DNA from: Telmatospirillum sp. J64-1
GTDB taxonomy: Bacteria > Pseudomonadota > Alphaproteobacteria > Rhodospirillales > Magnetospirillaceae
DNA: 64,000 nucleotides
NCBI RefSeq assembly: GCF_006980715.1
Contig: NZ_SBHN01000006.1
Location: 1 to 64,000 of the forward strand
Direction of reading: 5' to 3'
In this document: one piece after another, positions 43,403 to 52,640 of the stretch
Layout of the letters: the number at the start of each line of letters is the position of its first letter
Numbering within the stretch: position 1 is the first letter of the stretch
Translations under genes and position numbers: made by a program
The notes under the pieces: model-generated
What the model saw: the letters and a program-made list of their open reading frames with translations, nothing else
Databases searched by the model: none
What the model was told of the DNA's origin: nothing

Positions 43403-43896
43403 CGGGGCATCTCCCGGCGGAAGGTCTCATGGCAGGCCGAACAGGTTTCCGCGACGCGGGCGAAATGCCCCCGCACCTCGTTGCCCTGCCCGGCTGCCGC
43501 CAGTTCCGCCAGGCGCGCGGTCTCGGCCTGGAAATTGTGCATCAGCCGGGCGAATTCCTCGCGCTGTTCCCAGACCGCCGGCAGGGCATTGCTGCCCTCC
43601 ACATCGGCCGAGGGCTCGACGAAGCCTTGCGGGGCGATCTCGGCCAGATTGGCCAGAAAGCGGATACGCCCCACCAGTTCCGGCGTCAGCTCGGCCGAGC
43701 GGTCGCGGGCGAAGGCGGCGATGGGGGCGAATTGCCAGCGGACGGCGGCCATCAGGCCCTGGCGCATCTTCACCGATTCGGCGGCGGGATCGGGCTGGAC
43801 GGGCTGGGACGGCCGTCCGGGTTCCTGTTGCGACTGCGCCGCCAGGGGCAGCAGCAAGGCGACGGCGATAAACGCGAAACTGGCAGCGAGTTTCAT
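43399..43896 (-). CDS. Cytochrome c'-type protein
   Basis: A 165-aa periplasmic protein. A signal peptide (MKLAASFAFIAVALLLPLAA) is followed by a four-helix region that starts KMRQGLMAAVRWQFAPIAAFA, as in cytochromes c'. The haem site CSACH is at the C-terminal end (152-156). It binds haem in a mostly five-coordinate fashion; NO/O2 binding is the family trait. The ATG at 43896 is chosen for the signal peptide. It is the first gene of an operon with the diheme cytochrome. Confidence 0.9.
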   Translation of the reverse strand: MKLAASFAFIAVALLLPLAAQSQQEPGRPSQPVQPDPAAESVKMRQGLMAAVRWQFAPIAAFARDRSAELTPELVGRIRFLANLAEIAPQGFVEPSADVEGSNALPAVWEQREEFARLMHNFQAETARLAELAAAGQGNEVRGHFARVAETCSACHETFRREMPR

Positions 43897-44025
43897 GGCA
43901 GAAACCTCAGCGTTACGGGATAAGGGGAAGCGTGGGCATTCCCTTGCGCCACGCAAGCCGCCCCCCTCTCCTTTGCCATGCACCTATGCGCGGGGATTAG
44001 ACAGGCAGCTAGGCACCATCCTTGG

Positions 44026-44055
44026 TTGACGCCCCTCCTGCCGCGACAGTATATT
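44026..44055 (+). promoter_or_regulatory. Sigma-70-type promoter of the cytochrome b561 gene
   Basis: TTGACG (44026-44031) and TATATT (44050-44055) are separated by 18 bases, 30 bases before the start codon. It is the best housekeeping promoter match seen in the window. Confidence 0.65.
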
Positions 44056-44084
44056 ACGCGCGACTAATATGTAGAGGAAAGACC

Positions 44085-44801
44085 ATGGCCCAGTCGACGA
44101 TCACCACGGCCGATAGCGGCGCCAAGAAACAGGCGGCCCCGGAACGCAAGCTGCGCGTCTGGGACTTGCCGACCCGTCTTTTCCACTGGACCCTTGTCGT
44201 GCTGGTGGTCCTGCTCTTCCTCTCGGGCAAGCAGATGACGAGCCTGCTGCACATGGACCACCACATGCTGCTGGGCTATGCCGTGCTGGCCCTGGTGCTG
44301 TTCCGCATCCTGTGGGGCTTCATCGGCAGCACCCATTCCCGCTTCGCCGATTTCCTGCGCGGCCCCTACGCCGTCCGCAACTATCTGAAAGGCCAAGGCT
44401 TCGTCGCCGGCCACAACCCCATCGGCGGCTGGATGGTGATGGCCCTGCTGGGCATCCTGACGGTGCAGGGGGTCACCGGCCTGTTCGCCAGCGACGACAT
44501 CTGGACGGACGGCCCGCTGGTCCCGCTGGTTTCGAGCGCGACCGTCAGCCAGATGACCAGCATCCACAAGACCGCCGTCGACATCCTGCTGATCCTGGTC
44601 GGCCTGCATGTCGCCGCCGCCTTCTTCTACCTGCTGGTCAAGCGCGACAACCTGATCAAGGCGATGATCACCGGCTACAAGACCCTTCCGCCGGACCAGC
44701 CCGCCCCGGCACAAGGACGATTCGTCCATCCACTGCTGGCCCTGGCTGCCCTGGCCCTCGCCGCTGCGGTGATCTGGGCGGTGGTGACGCTGCTGCCGTA
44801 A
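44085..44801 (+). CDS. Cytochrome b561 family protein
   Basis: A 238-aa inner-membrane cytochrome b of the Ni-hydrogenase/b561 type (PF01292). Four helices carry the haem-ligand histidines (LFHWTLVVLVVLLFLSG; HHMLLGYAVLALVLFRILWGF; SIHKTAVDILLILVGLHVAAAFFYL). The N-terminus has WDLPTRLFHW, the family opening. AGAGGAAAGACC before the ATG at 44085 marks the start. It probably passes electrons between the quinone pool and the neighbouring periplasmic cytochromes. Confidence 0.92.
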   Translation: MAQSTITTADSGAKKQAAPERKLRVWDLPTRLFHWTLVVLVVLLFLSGKQMTSLLHMDHHMLLGYAVLALVLFRILWGFIGSTHSRFADFLRGPYAVRNYLKGQGFVAGHNPIGGWMVMALLGILTVQGVTGLFASDDIWTDGPLVPLVSSATVSQMTSIHKTAVDILLILVGLHVAAAFFYLLVKRDNLIKAMITGYKTLPPDQPAPAQGRFVHPLLALAALALAAAVIWAVVTLLP

Positions 44802-44827
44802 CAGCAGAACCCCGATCCGCAAACGAA

Positions 44828-44853
44828 AAGGGCGCGGCCTTGGCCGCGCCCTT
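44828..44853. terminator. Bidirectional terminator hairpin
   Basis: AAGGGCGCGG and CCGCGCCCTT form a perfect 10-bp stem around CCTTGG. It lies between the convergent cytochrome b561 and cytochrome c' genes, with A-rich and T-rich flanks on either side. Confidence 0.8.
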
Positions 44854-44875
44854 CTGCTTTTGTCCGCCGACAGGC

Positions 44876-45331
44876 TTAATTGCGGAAGCTGTCGTGGCAG
44901 GCCTTGCAGGAACCGCCGACGGCAGCGATCTGGGCCTTGAAGCCGGCCTCGTCGCCCGCCTGGCCCAGCTGCGCCAGCTTGGCGGCCTCGGCGCCGAAAG
45001 CTTCCATCTTCTCGCCGAAGGAGGCATCCTGGAAGGCGGCGGGCTTGGTGTTGGAACCGGGGATGTTGTCGCTGCCGGCGGGGAAGCCCTGAGCCGCCAC
45101 CTTCGCCAACGCCGCCAGGGCCTCGGCCCGTTCCACCGCTTCCGGGCCGAAAGCGGTATTGCCGCGGGCGACACCGCCCAGCGGGCCGAAATTCATGCGC
45201 ACGGCCTGGAAGATGCCCTGGCGCATTTTGAGGATTTCTTCGGGCTTGGCATCCTGGGCGGAGGCGGGACCGATGCTCAGGGCAATGGCAGCGGCCATGC
45301 CGACGGCAGCAAACTTGGCAAAGCGGCTCAT
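44876..45331 (-). CDS. Cytochrome c'
   Basis: A 151-aa periplasmic cytochrome c'. The signal peptide ends near residue 25 (GPASAQ). The four-helix fold begins EEILKMRQGIFQAVRMNFGPL, and the haem motif is CKACH at 142-146 near the C-terminus. Cytochromes c' bind NO and CO and are thought to protect against NO or store electrons. It is convergent with b561 through the shared terminator, so the two are separate transcripts, yet clearly clustered by function. Confidence 0.95.
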   Translation of the reverse strand: MSRFAKFAAVGMAAAIALSIGPASAQDAKPEEILKMRQGIFQAVRMNFGPLGGVARGNTAFGPEAVERAEALAALAKVAAQGFPAGSDNIPGSNTKPAAFQDASFGEKMEAFGAEAAKLAQLGQAGDEAGFKAQIAAVGGSCKACHDSFRN

Positions 45332-45445
45332 GCTCTCTCCTATATTAGGAAAACCTTAAAGTACCCCTTAGGACTACCCTTCCGCGCCAACAGCTGCAAG
45401 TTTAAAAACCATGGCAGATATCCCCTTTTTCCCCGGAGGACCCGC

Positions 45446-46030
45446 ATGACCGACCTGACCCGCCTTCGTTCCCTCTGCGTTTTCTGCGGCGCCTCGACCG
45501 GCAGCGATCCGGCCCACCTCCAGGCCGCGCGGCGGCTGGGTTCGGCCATGGCGGCCAGGAACATCCGGCTGGTCTATGGCGGCGGCCATGTCGGGCTGAT
45601 GGGAACCGTGGCCGATGCGGTGCTGGATGGCGGCGGCGAGGTGGTCGGCATCATTCCCGAACATCTGGTGCGCGCCGAGGCCGCCTATCGCGAGATCACC
45701 GAATTGCTGGTGGTCGACAGCATGCATACCCGCAAGCGGGCCATGTTCGACCGCTCGGACGCCTTCTGCGTCCTGCCCGGCGGCCTGGGCACCATGGACG
45801 AGACCTTCGAGATCCTGACCTGGAAGCAGCTGCGCCTGCACGACAAGCCGGTGATCCTGGTCAACCAGAACGGCTATTTCGACCCGCTGCTGGGGCTGAT
45901 CGACAGCATCATCGCCCAGGGCTTCGCCCATAGCGACGTCGCCCGCCTCTACGAGGTGGTCGCCGATGCCGAAGACGTGCTGGACGTCGCCGCCGCCGGA
46001 CTGGCGGCCAGCGATTCCGGAAGGTTCTAG
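45446..46030 (+). CDS. LOG family protein (nucleotide 5'-monophosphate phosphoribohydrolase)
   Basis: A 194-aa Rossmann-fold protein of the lysine-decarboxylase-like LOG family. The motif PGGLGTMDE is preceded by [27 protein letters not shown] and CVFCGAS mark the nucleotide-binding end. It probably cleaves AMP-type cytokinin nucleotides or related nucleotides to base and ribose-5-phosphate. The ATG at 45446 has CGGAGGA upstream. It sits alone between the cytochrome genes and icd. Confidence 0.92.
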   Translation: MTDLTRLRSLCVFCGASTGSDPAHLQAARRLGSAMAARNIRLVYGGGHVGLMGTVADAVLDGGGEVVGIIPEHLVRAEAAYREITELLVVDSMHTRKRAMFDRSDAFCVLPGGLGTMDETFEILTWKQLRLHDKPVILVNQNGYFDPLLGLIDSIIAQGFAHSDVARLYEVVADAEDVLDVAAAGLAASDSGRF

Positions 46031-46196
46031 CAACTATCTTGCGTCCAGGTGTCGAGCGGCTTTCCGGGACTTGCCTTCCGGCGCGAGGGTGGTATCTTCC
46101 CGCAGTCCGTCGCTTGTCTGCGGAAGCGGTCTACATGCCTGGGGCGCACCCCTGCGGACATCTCGCAGTGTAAACTTCAAGGATCGGGATCGAATC

Positions 46197-47414
46197 ATGA
46201 GCAAGATCAAGGTCAAGAATCCGATCGTCGAACTCGACGGCGACGAGATGACCCGGATCATCTGGCAGTTCATCAAGGACAAGCTGATCCTGCCCTATCT
46301 GGACGTGGACCTGAAGTACTACGACCTGAGCGTCCAGTACCGTGACGAAACCAACGACCAGGTGACCATCGACGCCGCCAATGCCATCAAGCAGTATGGC
46401 GTGGGCGTGAAATGCGCGACCATCACCCCCGACGAGGCCCGCGTCGAGGAATTCAAGCTGAAGAAGATGTGGAAGTCGCCCAACGGCACCATCCGCAACA
46501 TCCTCGACGGCACCGTCTTCCGCGAGCCGATCATCTGCAAGAACGTGCCGCGCTACGTTCCCGGCTGGACCCAGCCGATCGTCATCGGCCGCCATGCCTT
46601 CGGCGACCAGTACCGCGCCACCGACTTCAAGGTGCCCGGCCCGGGCAAGCTGACCATGAAGTTCGAGCCCCAGGACGGCGGCGAACCGATCGAATACGAA
46701 ATCTTCCAGTTCCCCGGCTCTGGCGTCGCCATGGGCATGTACAACCTGGACGAATCGATCAAGGGCTTCGCCCGCGCCTGCTTCAACTACGGCCTGAACA
46801 AGGGCTGGCCGGTCTATCTGTCGACCAAGAACACGATCATGAAGGCCTATGACGGCCGCTTCAAGGATCTGTTCCAGGAAGTCTTCGACAACGAATTCAA
46901 GGCCGAGTTCGACAAGCTGGGCATCACCTACGAACATCGCCTGATCGACGACATGGTCGCTTCGGCCATGAAGTGGTCCGGCGGCTTCGTCTGGGCTTGT
47001 AAGAACTACGACGGTGACGTGCAGTCCGACACCGTGGCCCAGGGCTTCGGCTCGCTCGGCCTGATGACCTCGGTCCTGCTCTCGCCCGACGGCAAGACCG
47101 TCGAGGCCGAAGCCGCCCACGGCACGGTGACCCGCCACTACCGCGAGCACCAGAAGGGCAAGGAAACCTCGACCAACCCGATCGCCTCGATCTTCGCCTG
47201 GACCCGCGGCCTGATCTACCGCGCCAAGTTCGACGACACCCCGGAAGTGGCGAAGTTCGCCGAAACCCTGGAGCGCGTCTGCATCGAGACGGTGGAAGCC
47301 GGCTACATGACCAAGGACCTGGCCATCCTGATCGGCCCCGATCAGCCCTGGATGACCACCAACCAGTTCCTGGACAAGCTGGACGAGAACCTGAAGAAGG
47401 CCATGGCCGCCTAA
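46197..47414 (+). CDS. icd: NADP-dependent isocitrate dehydrogenase (homodimeric eukaryote-like type)
   Basis: A 405-aa enzyme of the TCA cycle converting isocitrate to 2-oxoglutarate. The N-terminus [20 protein letters not shown], the [20 protein letters not shown] substrate loop and [10 protein letters not shown] match the family shared by alphaproteobacteria and eukaryotic organelles. The ATG at 46197 gives the usual length; the frame is open upstream into the LOG gene but without homology. A clean terminator follows at 47435. Confidence 0.95.
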   Translation: MSKIKVKNPIVELDGDEMTRIIWQFIKDKLILPYLDVDLKYYDLSVQYRDETNDQVTIDAANAIKQYGVGVKCATITPDEARVEEFKLKKMWKSPNGTIRNILDGTVFREPIICKNVPRYVPGWTQPIVIGRHAFGDQYRATDFKVPGPGKLTMKFEPQDGGEPIEYEIFQFPGSGVAMGMYNLDESIKGFARACFNYGLNKGWPVYLSTKNTIMKAYDGRFKDLFQEVFDNEFKAEFDKLGITYEHRLIDDMVASAMKWSGGFVWACKNYDGDVQSDTVAQGFGSLGLMTSVLLSPDGKTVEAEAAHGTVTRHYREHQKGKETSTNPIASIFAWTRGLIYRAKFDDTPEVAKFAETLERVCIETVEAGYMTKDLAILIGPDQPWMTTNQFLDKLDENLKKAMAA

Positions 47415-47434
47415 ATCAGGTCCGCCCGAAAAAG

Positions 47435-47466
47435 AGGCCCGCCGGAGCAATCCTGCGGGCCTTTTT
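47435..47466 (+). terminator. Rho-independent terminator of icd
   Basis: AGGCCCGC and GCGGGCCT form an 8-bp stem with a 12-base loop, followed by a TTTTT run (47462-47466). It lies 21 bases after the icd stop codon. Confidence 0.85.
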
Positions 47467-47498
47467 CTATGGCCGGATCGCTTGCGCTTGCCAACTCC

Positions 47499-47513
47499 TA
47501 TCACTAACTGATA
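47499..47513. promoter_or_regulatory. Palindrome before the toxin-antitoxin pair
   Basis: TATCA and TGATA are inverted around CTAAC, 11 bases upstream of the toxin start codon. This is the usual position for an operator bound by the antitoxin of a TA operon. No conserved motif is known to me, so the assignment is inference. Confidence 0.45.
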
Positions 47514-47524
47514 TGGGTTAAAGC

Positions 47525-47893
47525 ATGTCCGATGCAGACCGATCCCTTGCCTATCTTCTCGACCTCGATGGAGAGGAGATCGTCTATGACGGCGGGTATG
47601 TCGCGAAGTTCAAAGTCAAACAAGTAGAAGTGAGCGCAGAAAAGCCGCATGGGATTTCTTATTCCCTGACTTTTCATGCCGCAGACGGGCGCCGCCTCAT
47701 GGGATATGACAATGCCCATGGCGTTCCGCATCGGGGCAGTAAGTTCATCGGGCGGCAAGCCGCCTTCGACCATTGGCACCGTGACGAAACGGATGAAGGC
47801 CGCCCTTATCCCTTCGTCACCGCCGAAAAGCTGGTTTCGGACTTCTTCAACGAGATCGAGCGTATTTTGAAGGAGCAAGCCGATGAAGGATAA
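47525..47893 (+). CDS. TumE/DUF6516-type putative toxin
   Basis: A 122-aa small protein of the DUF6516 family, annotated elsewhere as toxin of TumE-type toxin-antitoxin systems. It has DLDGEEIVYDGGYVAKFKVKQVEV and LTFHAADGRRLMGYDNAHG, followed by the HWHRDE segment typical of the group. The catalytic mechanism is unknown. It comes first and overlaps the winged-helix partner by 11 bp, a usual gene order for these pairs. GC content is lower than in its neighbours, which suggests acquisition. Confidence 0.75.
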   Translation: MSDADRSLAYLLDLDGEEIVYDGGYVAKFKVKQVEVSAEKPHGISYSLTFHAADGRRLMGYDNAHGVPHRGSKFIGRQAAFDHWHRDETDEGRPYPFVTAEKLVSDFFNEIERILKEQADEG

Positions 47894-48248
47894 GATCAAG
47901 ATCGGCATCGCAAGCCATGACGAGCTTCGGGAACGCGCCCTTCAGATTGCGCGCGGCGAACGCCGCCGCCATCCCGATGAGCCGAAAATCTGGTTTACCT
48001 CGCTGGACTCCCTGGCAAAGGTCCTGTCGGAGCCCAATCGGCAATTGCTACGCATCATCGATGAGCAGCATCCCTCTTCCCTGGCCGAATTGGAAACGCT
48101 GACAGGCCGCAAGGTCAGCAACCTGTCTCGTACCTTGAAGACCATGAGCCAATACGGGCTCGTCAAGCTGGTGCCGGGCAAACGCGGGGCGGTCACGCCC
48201 CAGGTCCTGGTCCGTGAGGTACAGATGGACCTGTCCCTGGTGAGCTAG
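47883..48248 (+). CDS. Winged-helix antitoxin-like DNA-binding protein
   Basis: A 121-aa protein with a MarR-like winged helix at about 55-100 (LLRIIDEQHPSSLAELETLTGRKVSNLSRTLKTMSQYGLVKL). It belongs to the small HVO_A0114/TumA-like family that pairs with DUF6516. It probably neutralises the toxin and represses the operon through the palindrome at 47499-47513. It overlaps the toxin gene by 11 bp, so translation is coupled. Confidence 0.78.
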   Translation: MKDKIKIGIASHDELRERALQIARGERRRHPDEPKIWFTSLDSLAKVLSEPNRQLLRIIDEQHPSSLAELETLTGRKVSNLSRTLKTMSQYGLVKLVPGKRGAVTPQVLVREVQMDLSLVS

Positions 48249-48301
48249 CGGGATCAAAGGGCCGCAAGGCCCTTTGCGGGTTTGAGCAGAGCCCAATCCC
48301 T

Positions 48302-51300
48302 CTATTCCGCCACTCCCGGCTGCTCCAGCCCGGCTGGGTTCTGTGCCGTCCTCCTTCTGCTACGCCAGGCGCCGATATTGGCCTTCAGCATCAGCGCGCA
48401 GGGCGTGACGATCAGGGTCAGCACCGTCGAGAAGGCCAGGCCGAAGACGATGGCGGTGGAAAGCTGCTGCCACCATTGCGTCGAGGGCGCGCCGATTTCC
48501 ACCTCGCGCCCGATGAAGTCGATATTCATCCCCACCATCATGGGCAGCAGGCCCAGGATGGTCGTCGCCGTCGTCAGCAGGACCGGGCGCAGGCGCTGGG
48601 CGCCGGTGCGCAGGATGGCCTCCATCGGATCGGCGATGTCGCGGCGGAGGCGGTCATAGGTATCGATCAGCACGATGTTGTTGTTGACCACGATCCCGGC
48701 CAGGGCGATGACGCCGATACCGCTCATGACGATGCCGAAGGGCTGGCCGGTGACCAGCAGGCCCAGCATCACGCCCAGCGTGGACATCACCACCGCCGAC
48801 AGGATCAGGAAGGCGGAATAGAAGCTGTTGAACTGGGTCACCAGGATGATGGCGATCAGGAACAGGGCCACGCTGAAGGCCTGGCTCAGGAAAGCTGCGG
48901 ATTCCGCCTGCTCCTGGTCCTCGCCCTGGAAGAGGATGGTCACGTCCTGGGGCAGTTCGACCGTGGCCAGCCAGGCGCGGATTTCCTGGACCTTGTCATT
49001 GGGCAGCAGGCCGGGTTCGACATCGGCGCGCACATACATCACGCGCCGCCCGTCCACGCGCTCGATCTGGCCGACCCGGGGCTGAGCCTGAAGCTGGACG
49101 AAATTGCCCACCGGCACGCTGCCCGCGGCCGTGTTCAGGCGCAACTGGTCGAGCTGGTTGAGGGTACGGTATTCCTCGGGGAAGCGGGCGACGATATCGA
49201 CTTCCTCGATGGCATCGTCGGGGCGGTAATCGGTGAATTTCAGCCCGTTGGTGACCAGCCGCACGGCATCGCCGACGGCGCTGACATCGGCGCCGAAACG
49301 GGCGGCCTGGGCGCGGTCCACCACCACTTCCCACTGGATGCCCGGTGCCGGGCGGGTGTCCTCCACATCGACGAAACCGCCGATGCGGTCCAGCCCCTGG
49401 CGGAGCGTTTCGACCACCTGTGGCAGCACATCGGGGTCGCGGGCGGAAATCTGCATCTGCACCGGCTTGCCCACCGGCGGGCCGGATTCCTGTTCGCGCA
49501 CCTCGATGCGCAATCCCGCCAGGTCAGCGACGCGGCGGCGCAGGTCGGCGAGGATTTCCCGCGCCGGACGCCGCGTGTCCCATTCGGCGAATTCAAGCTG
49601 GATCGAGCCGATCTGGTCCTCGGAAGCCTCGCGCCCCGCCCCGCCGCCACGCCCGGTCCGGGTGTAGAAGGCGGTGATGCCGTCGAGGTCGAGGACCCTC
49701 TCCTCCACCTCGCGCATCAGCGCGTCCTGCTCCCAGGCCGAAAGATTGCCCCCGCCGGCATGGACCAGGACCACGGCATTCTCGGGCTCCACAGAGGGGA
49801 AGAACTCGACGCCCCGGCCGAACATGCCATAGGCGGCCTGCACCACGACCAGGCCCAGCAGCGCAGCCGCCACCACCTTGCCGGGATGGCGCAGCGAAGC
49901 CCGGAGGCTGCGCGTATAGATCCCCGTCAGGCCCGGCAGGTCGTCGAGATTGCCAGTCTCGCCCGCCGCCAGGGCCTTCATGGTGCGCGGATCGGCCGTT
50001 CCCGCCTTGCCGAAGACCGCACCCAAGGTGGGCACGAAGATCAGCGCCATCAGCAAGGAGGCGGTCAGCGTCGCCAACAGGGTAATCGGCAGGTATTTCA
50101 TGAATTCGCCGACCATACCGGTCCAGAACAGCAGCGGCAGGAAGGCCGCCAGCGTCGTGGCGGTCGAGGCGATGACCGGCCAGGACATCCGGGTCGAGGC
50201 CAGGGCATAGGCGGCACGGCGGCTCATGCCCTCACTCATCTTCCGGTCGGCATATTCGGTGACCACGATGGCGCCGTCCACCAGCATGCCGACGGCCAGG
50301 ATCAGGCCGAACAGCACCACCATATTGACGGTCAGGCCCAAGGCAGCGATGACCAGGATGCCCATCAGGAAGGAACCGGGAATGGCCACGCCCACCAGCA
50401 GGCCGCTGCGCAGGCCCAGGGCGCCGACCACCACCACCATGACCAGCAGCACGGCGGCGACCACGTTGTTCTGGAGGTCCGAGAGCATGGTGCGGATATC
50501 GCTGCTCTGGTCCTGCAGATAGCTCACCTGCACATTGGCCGGCCACTGGGTCCGCTCTGCCTCGACGACGGCGCGCACCTGCTCGATGGTCTCGATGATG
50601 TTGGCGCCGATGCGTTTCGAGATTTCCAGCACCAGGGCAGGCTGGCCGTTGATGCGGGCGAAGCCTTCGGGGTCCTTGAAGCCCCGGCGCACGGTGGCGA
50701 TGTCGGACAGGCGCACCACCGCGTCGCCCTCCACCTTCACCGGCAGCGCCATGATCTCCTGCACATTCTCGATCAGGCCGGGCACCTTGACGGCGAATCG
50801 CCCCTGGCCGGTATCCATCGCCCCGGCGGCGACCAAACGGTTCGAGCGCTGGATGAAGCTGGCCATGTCGTTGGCGTTCAGGCCATAGCTTTCCACCATC
50901 ACCGGATCGATGATGATCTCGACCTGCTCCTCGCGGTCGCCGGCGATATCGGCCTCCAGCACATTGGGCAGACCTTCCAGGTTGCGCTGCAATTCCCGCG
51001 CGATGCGCAGCAGCGTGCGTTCGGGCACGCTGCCATGGATGGCGACACTCAGCACCGGGAACAGGCTGAAATTGAGTTCCTGCACCAGTGGCTCGTCGGT
51101 GTCGGGCGGCAGGTCGGACTTGGCCCGGTCCACCTTCTCGCGCACATCCCGCAGGGCCTTGTCGGCATCGAAACCGGCGTCGAATTCCAGGATGATATTG
51201 GCCCCGCCCTCATAGGCAGTGGCGCGCATTTCCTTCAGTCCCTCGATCACCCGGACCTGCTGTTCCATCGGCCGGACCAGCAGGCGCTCGGCATCGGAGG

Positions 51301-51469
51301 GCGAAATGCCGCTATGGCTCATGAGCACGAAGACATAGGGAATGTTGACGTCAGGCGAGGATTCCTTGGGGATCTGCACCCAGGCGACGGACCCCGCGAT
51401 CAGCACCAGCAGCAGCGTCGTCAGGATGGTGCGGGCATGGGAGATCGCGGCGTGGATGATCGCTCTCAT
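48302..51469 (-). CDS. RND-family efflux transporter permease
   Basis: A 1055-aa inner-membrane drug/proton antiporter of the AcrB/HAE-1 superfamily. Twelve membrane helices and two large periplasmic domains are evident, with RPMEQQVRVIEGLKEM near the N-terminus. In TM4, the place of the Asp-Asp proton relay reads GMLVDGAIVVTEYADR, with one Asp followed by Gly; the TM10 block IVVNNNIVLIDTYDR is present. It is the second gene of a two-gene pump operon whose start overlaps the adaptor stop by 4 bp. No outer-membrane factor gene is adjacent. Substrate unknown. Confidence 0.92.
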   Translation of the reverse strand: MRAIIHAAISHARTILTTLLLVLIAGSVAWVQIPKESSPDVNIPYVFVLMSHSGISPSDAERLLVRPMEQQVRVIEGLKEMRATAYEGGANIILEFDAGFDADKALRDVREKVDRAKSDLPPDTDEPLVQELNFSLFPVLSVAIHGSVPERTLLRIARELQRNLEGLPNVLEADIAGDREEQVEIIIDPVMVESYGLNANDMASFIQRSNRLVAAGAMDTGQGRFAVKVPGLIENVQEIMALPVKVEGDAVVRLSDIATVRRGFKDPEGFARINGQPALVLEISKRIGANIIETIEQVRAVVEAERTQWPANVQVSYLQDQSSDIRTMLSDLQNNVVAAVLLVMVVVVGALGLRSGLLVGVAIPGSFLMGILVIAALGLTVNMVVLFGLILAVGMLVDGAIVVTEYADRKMSEGMSRRAAYALASTRMSWPVIASTATTLAAFLPLLFWTGMVGEFMKYLPITLLATLTASLLMALIFVPTLGAVFGKAGTADPRTMKALAAGETGNLDDLPGLTGIYTRSLRASLRHPGKVVAAALLGLVVVQAAYGMFGRGVEFFPSVEPENAVVLVHAGGGNLSAWEQDALMREVEERVLDLDGITAFYTRTGRGGGAGREASEDQIGSIQLEFAEWDTRRPAREILADLRRRVADLAGLRIEVREQESGPPVGKPVQMQISARDPDVLPQVVETLRQGLDRIGGFVDVEDTRPAPGIQWEVVVDRAQAARFGADVSAVGDAVRLVTNGLKFTDYRPDDAIEEVDIVARFPEEYRTLNQLDQLRLNTAAGSVPVGNFVQLQAQPRVGQIERVDGRRVMYVRADVEPGLLPNDKVQEIRAWLATVELPQDVTILFQGEDQEQAESAAFLSQAFSVALFLIAIILVTQFNSFYSAFLILSAVVMSTLGVMLGLLVTGQPFGIVMSGIGVIALAGIVVNNNIVLIDTYDRLRRDIADPMEAILRTGAQRLRPVLLTTATTILGLLPMMVGMNIDFIGREVEIGAPSTQWWQQLSTAIVFGLAFSTVLTLIVTPCALMLKANIGAWRSRRRTAQNPAGLEQPGVAE

Positions 51470-52551
51470 GGACGGACCTCCGCCCCGACCACAGGGGCGA
51501 GGACGGGGATCACCTTGTCGCCCGCCCGCACCCAGTCCTGGCCCAGCACGATCATCCGCACGGCCTCGGGCAATCCACCCAGCCAGATGCCGTCGGGGCC
51601 GTCGGAGATGATGGTCACTTCATGGAATTCGACCACATCCTCCTCGTTCACCGTCTTGACCCCCACGGCGCCGCGTTCGTCCAGGGTCAGGACGGCGGGC
51701 GAGACGCGATGGGCGGGCACGGTGCGCAAGGGCAAGCGCAGTTCGGCGGTGATGCCATGGGGAATGGAGCCGTCGGGATTGGGCGCCTCGACCTCGACCG
51801 GGAAGGTGCGGGTCGCCTCGCGCGCCGCCGAGCCGATCCAGCGCAGCCTGCCCTGGATCACGCGGCCGTCCAGCAGGCGGATCTCGGTCGTCGCCCCGAT
51901 GGCCAGCGAGCCTGCCTGGCGTTCGCTGACCTCGCCCAGCACGACGATGGTCGACAGGTCCAGCAGCCGCGCCACATCGCTGCCGGGCGAGACGTAATCC
52001 CCCACCTCGACCAGCGTATCGTCCAGCACCCCGGCGAAAGGCGCGCGGATCTGGGTCCGCTGCAATTCGGTCTGGGCCGTCGCCAGCCGCGCTTCCGCCT
52101 CGTCCAGGCGGGCGCGGGCTTCCGCCAGGCGGGTCCGGCTGGCGAAGTCGCGCGCGGCCAGGCGTTCGGCGGCCTGGAACTCGATGCGGCGCTGTTCGAC
52201 CAGGGCCCGGGCCTCGGCCAGGCGGGCGCGGCGATCCTCGGCGTCGAGCCGCACCACGGCGGCACCGGCCTCGACACGGCTGCCCTTGCGGCCCTGGATC
52301 TCGGCCACCTGCCCCGTCATCTCGGCCCTCAGGATCACCGAACGCTCGGCCCTCGTCCGGCCCTGGACGGACAGGCTGTTGGTCATCTCCTGGGCCCGCA
52401 TGTCCATCACCCGCACCTGGGCCAGGGCGGGCGCGTCATCGGGGGCGGTGCCGTCCGTCGCGGCCTGCTCCTCGTGCCATATCAGGCCGGACGCCAGCCA
52501 CAGCACGGCGGCCAGCAAGAAGGCTGCGGCAATGAAAACGGATTTGTTCAT
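51466..52551 (-). CDS. RND periplasmic adaptor subunit (membrane fusion protein)
   Basis: A 361-aa HlyD/AcrA-type adaptor. An N-terminal signal anchor (about 5-20), a lipoyl half (GQVAEIQGRKGSRVEAGAAVVRLDA), a coiled-coil hairpin (about 110-165) and a second lipoyl half (IRAPFAGVLDDTLVEVGDYVSPG) are visible in order. It links the RND pump to an outer-membrane channel. It precedes the permease gene with an ATGA overlap. Confidence 0.92.
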   Translation of the reverse strand: MNKSVFIAAAFLLAAVLWLASGLIWHEEQAATDGTAPDDAPALAQVRVMDMRAQEMTNSLSVQGRTRAERSVILRAEMTGQVAEIQGRKGSRVEAGAAVVRLDAEDRRARLAEARALVEQRRIEFQAAERLAARDFASRTRLAEARARLDEAEARLATAQTELQRTQIRAPFAGVLDDTLVEVGDYVSPGSDVARLLDLSTIVVLGEVSERQAGSLAIGATTEIRLLDGRVIQGRLRWIGSAAREATRTFPVEVEAPNPDGSIPHGITAELRLPLRTVPAHRVSPAVLTLDERGAVGVKTVNEEDVVEFHEVTIISDGPDGIWLGGLPEAVRMIVLGQDWVRAGDKVIPVLAPVVGAEVRP

Positions 52552-52640
52552 GATGGACGGCCCAGGGGAAGACGAAAATCAGCGCACCCTAGACCGGCGG
52601 GTGCAATCCGTAAACCACGCAGACGGCAAGGCCACAGCAA

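Noticed and set aside
48476-51997. Very long plus-strand open frame opposite the RND pump genes
   Set aside because: An antisense shadow of GC-rich coding sequence; its composition (His/Asp/Gln/Arg-rich) matches no family, while the minus strand encodes two clear RND genes.
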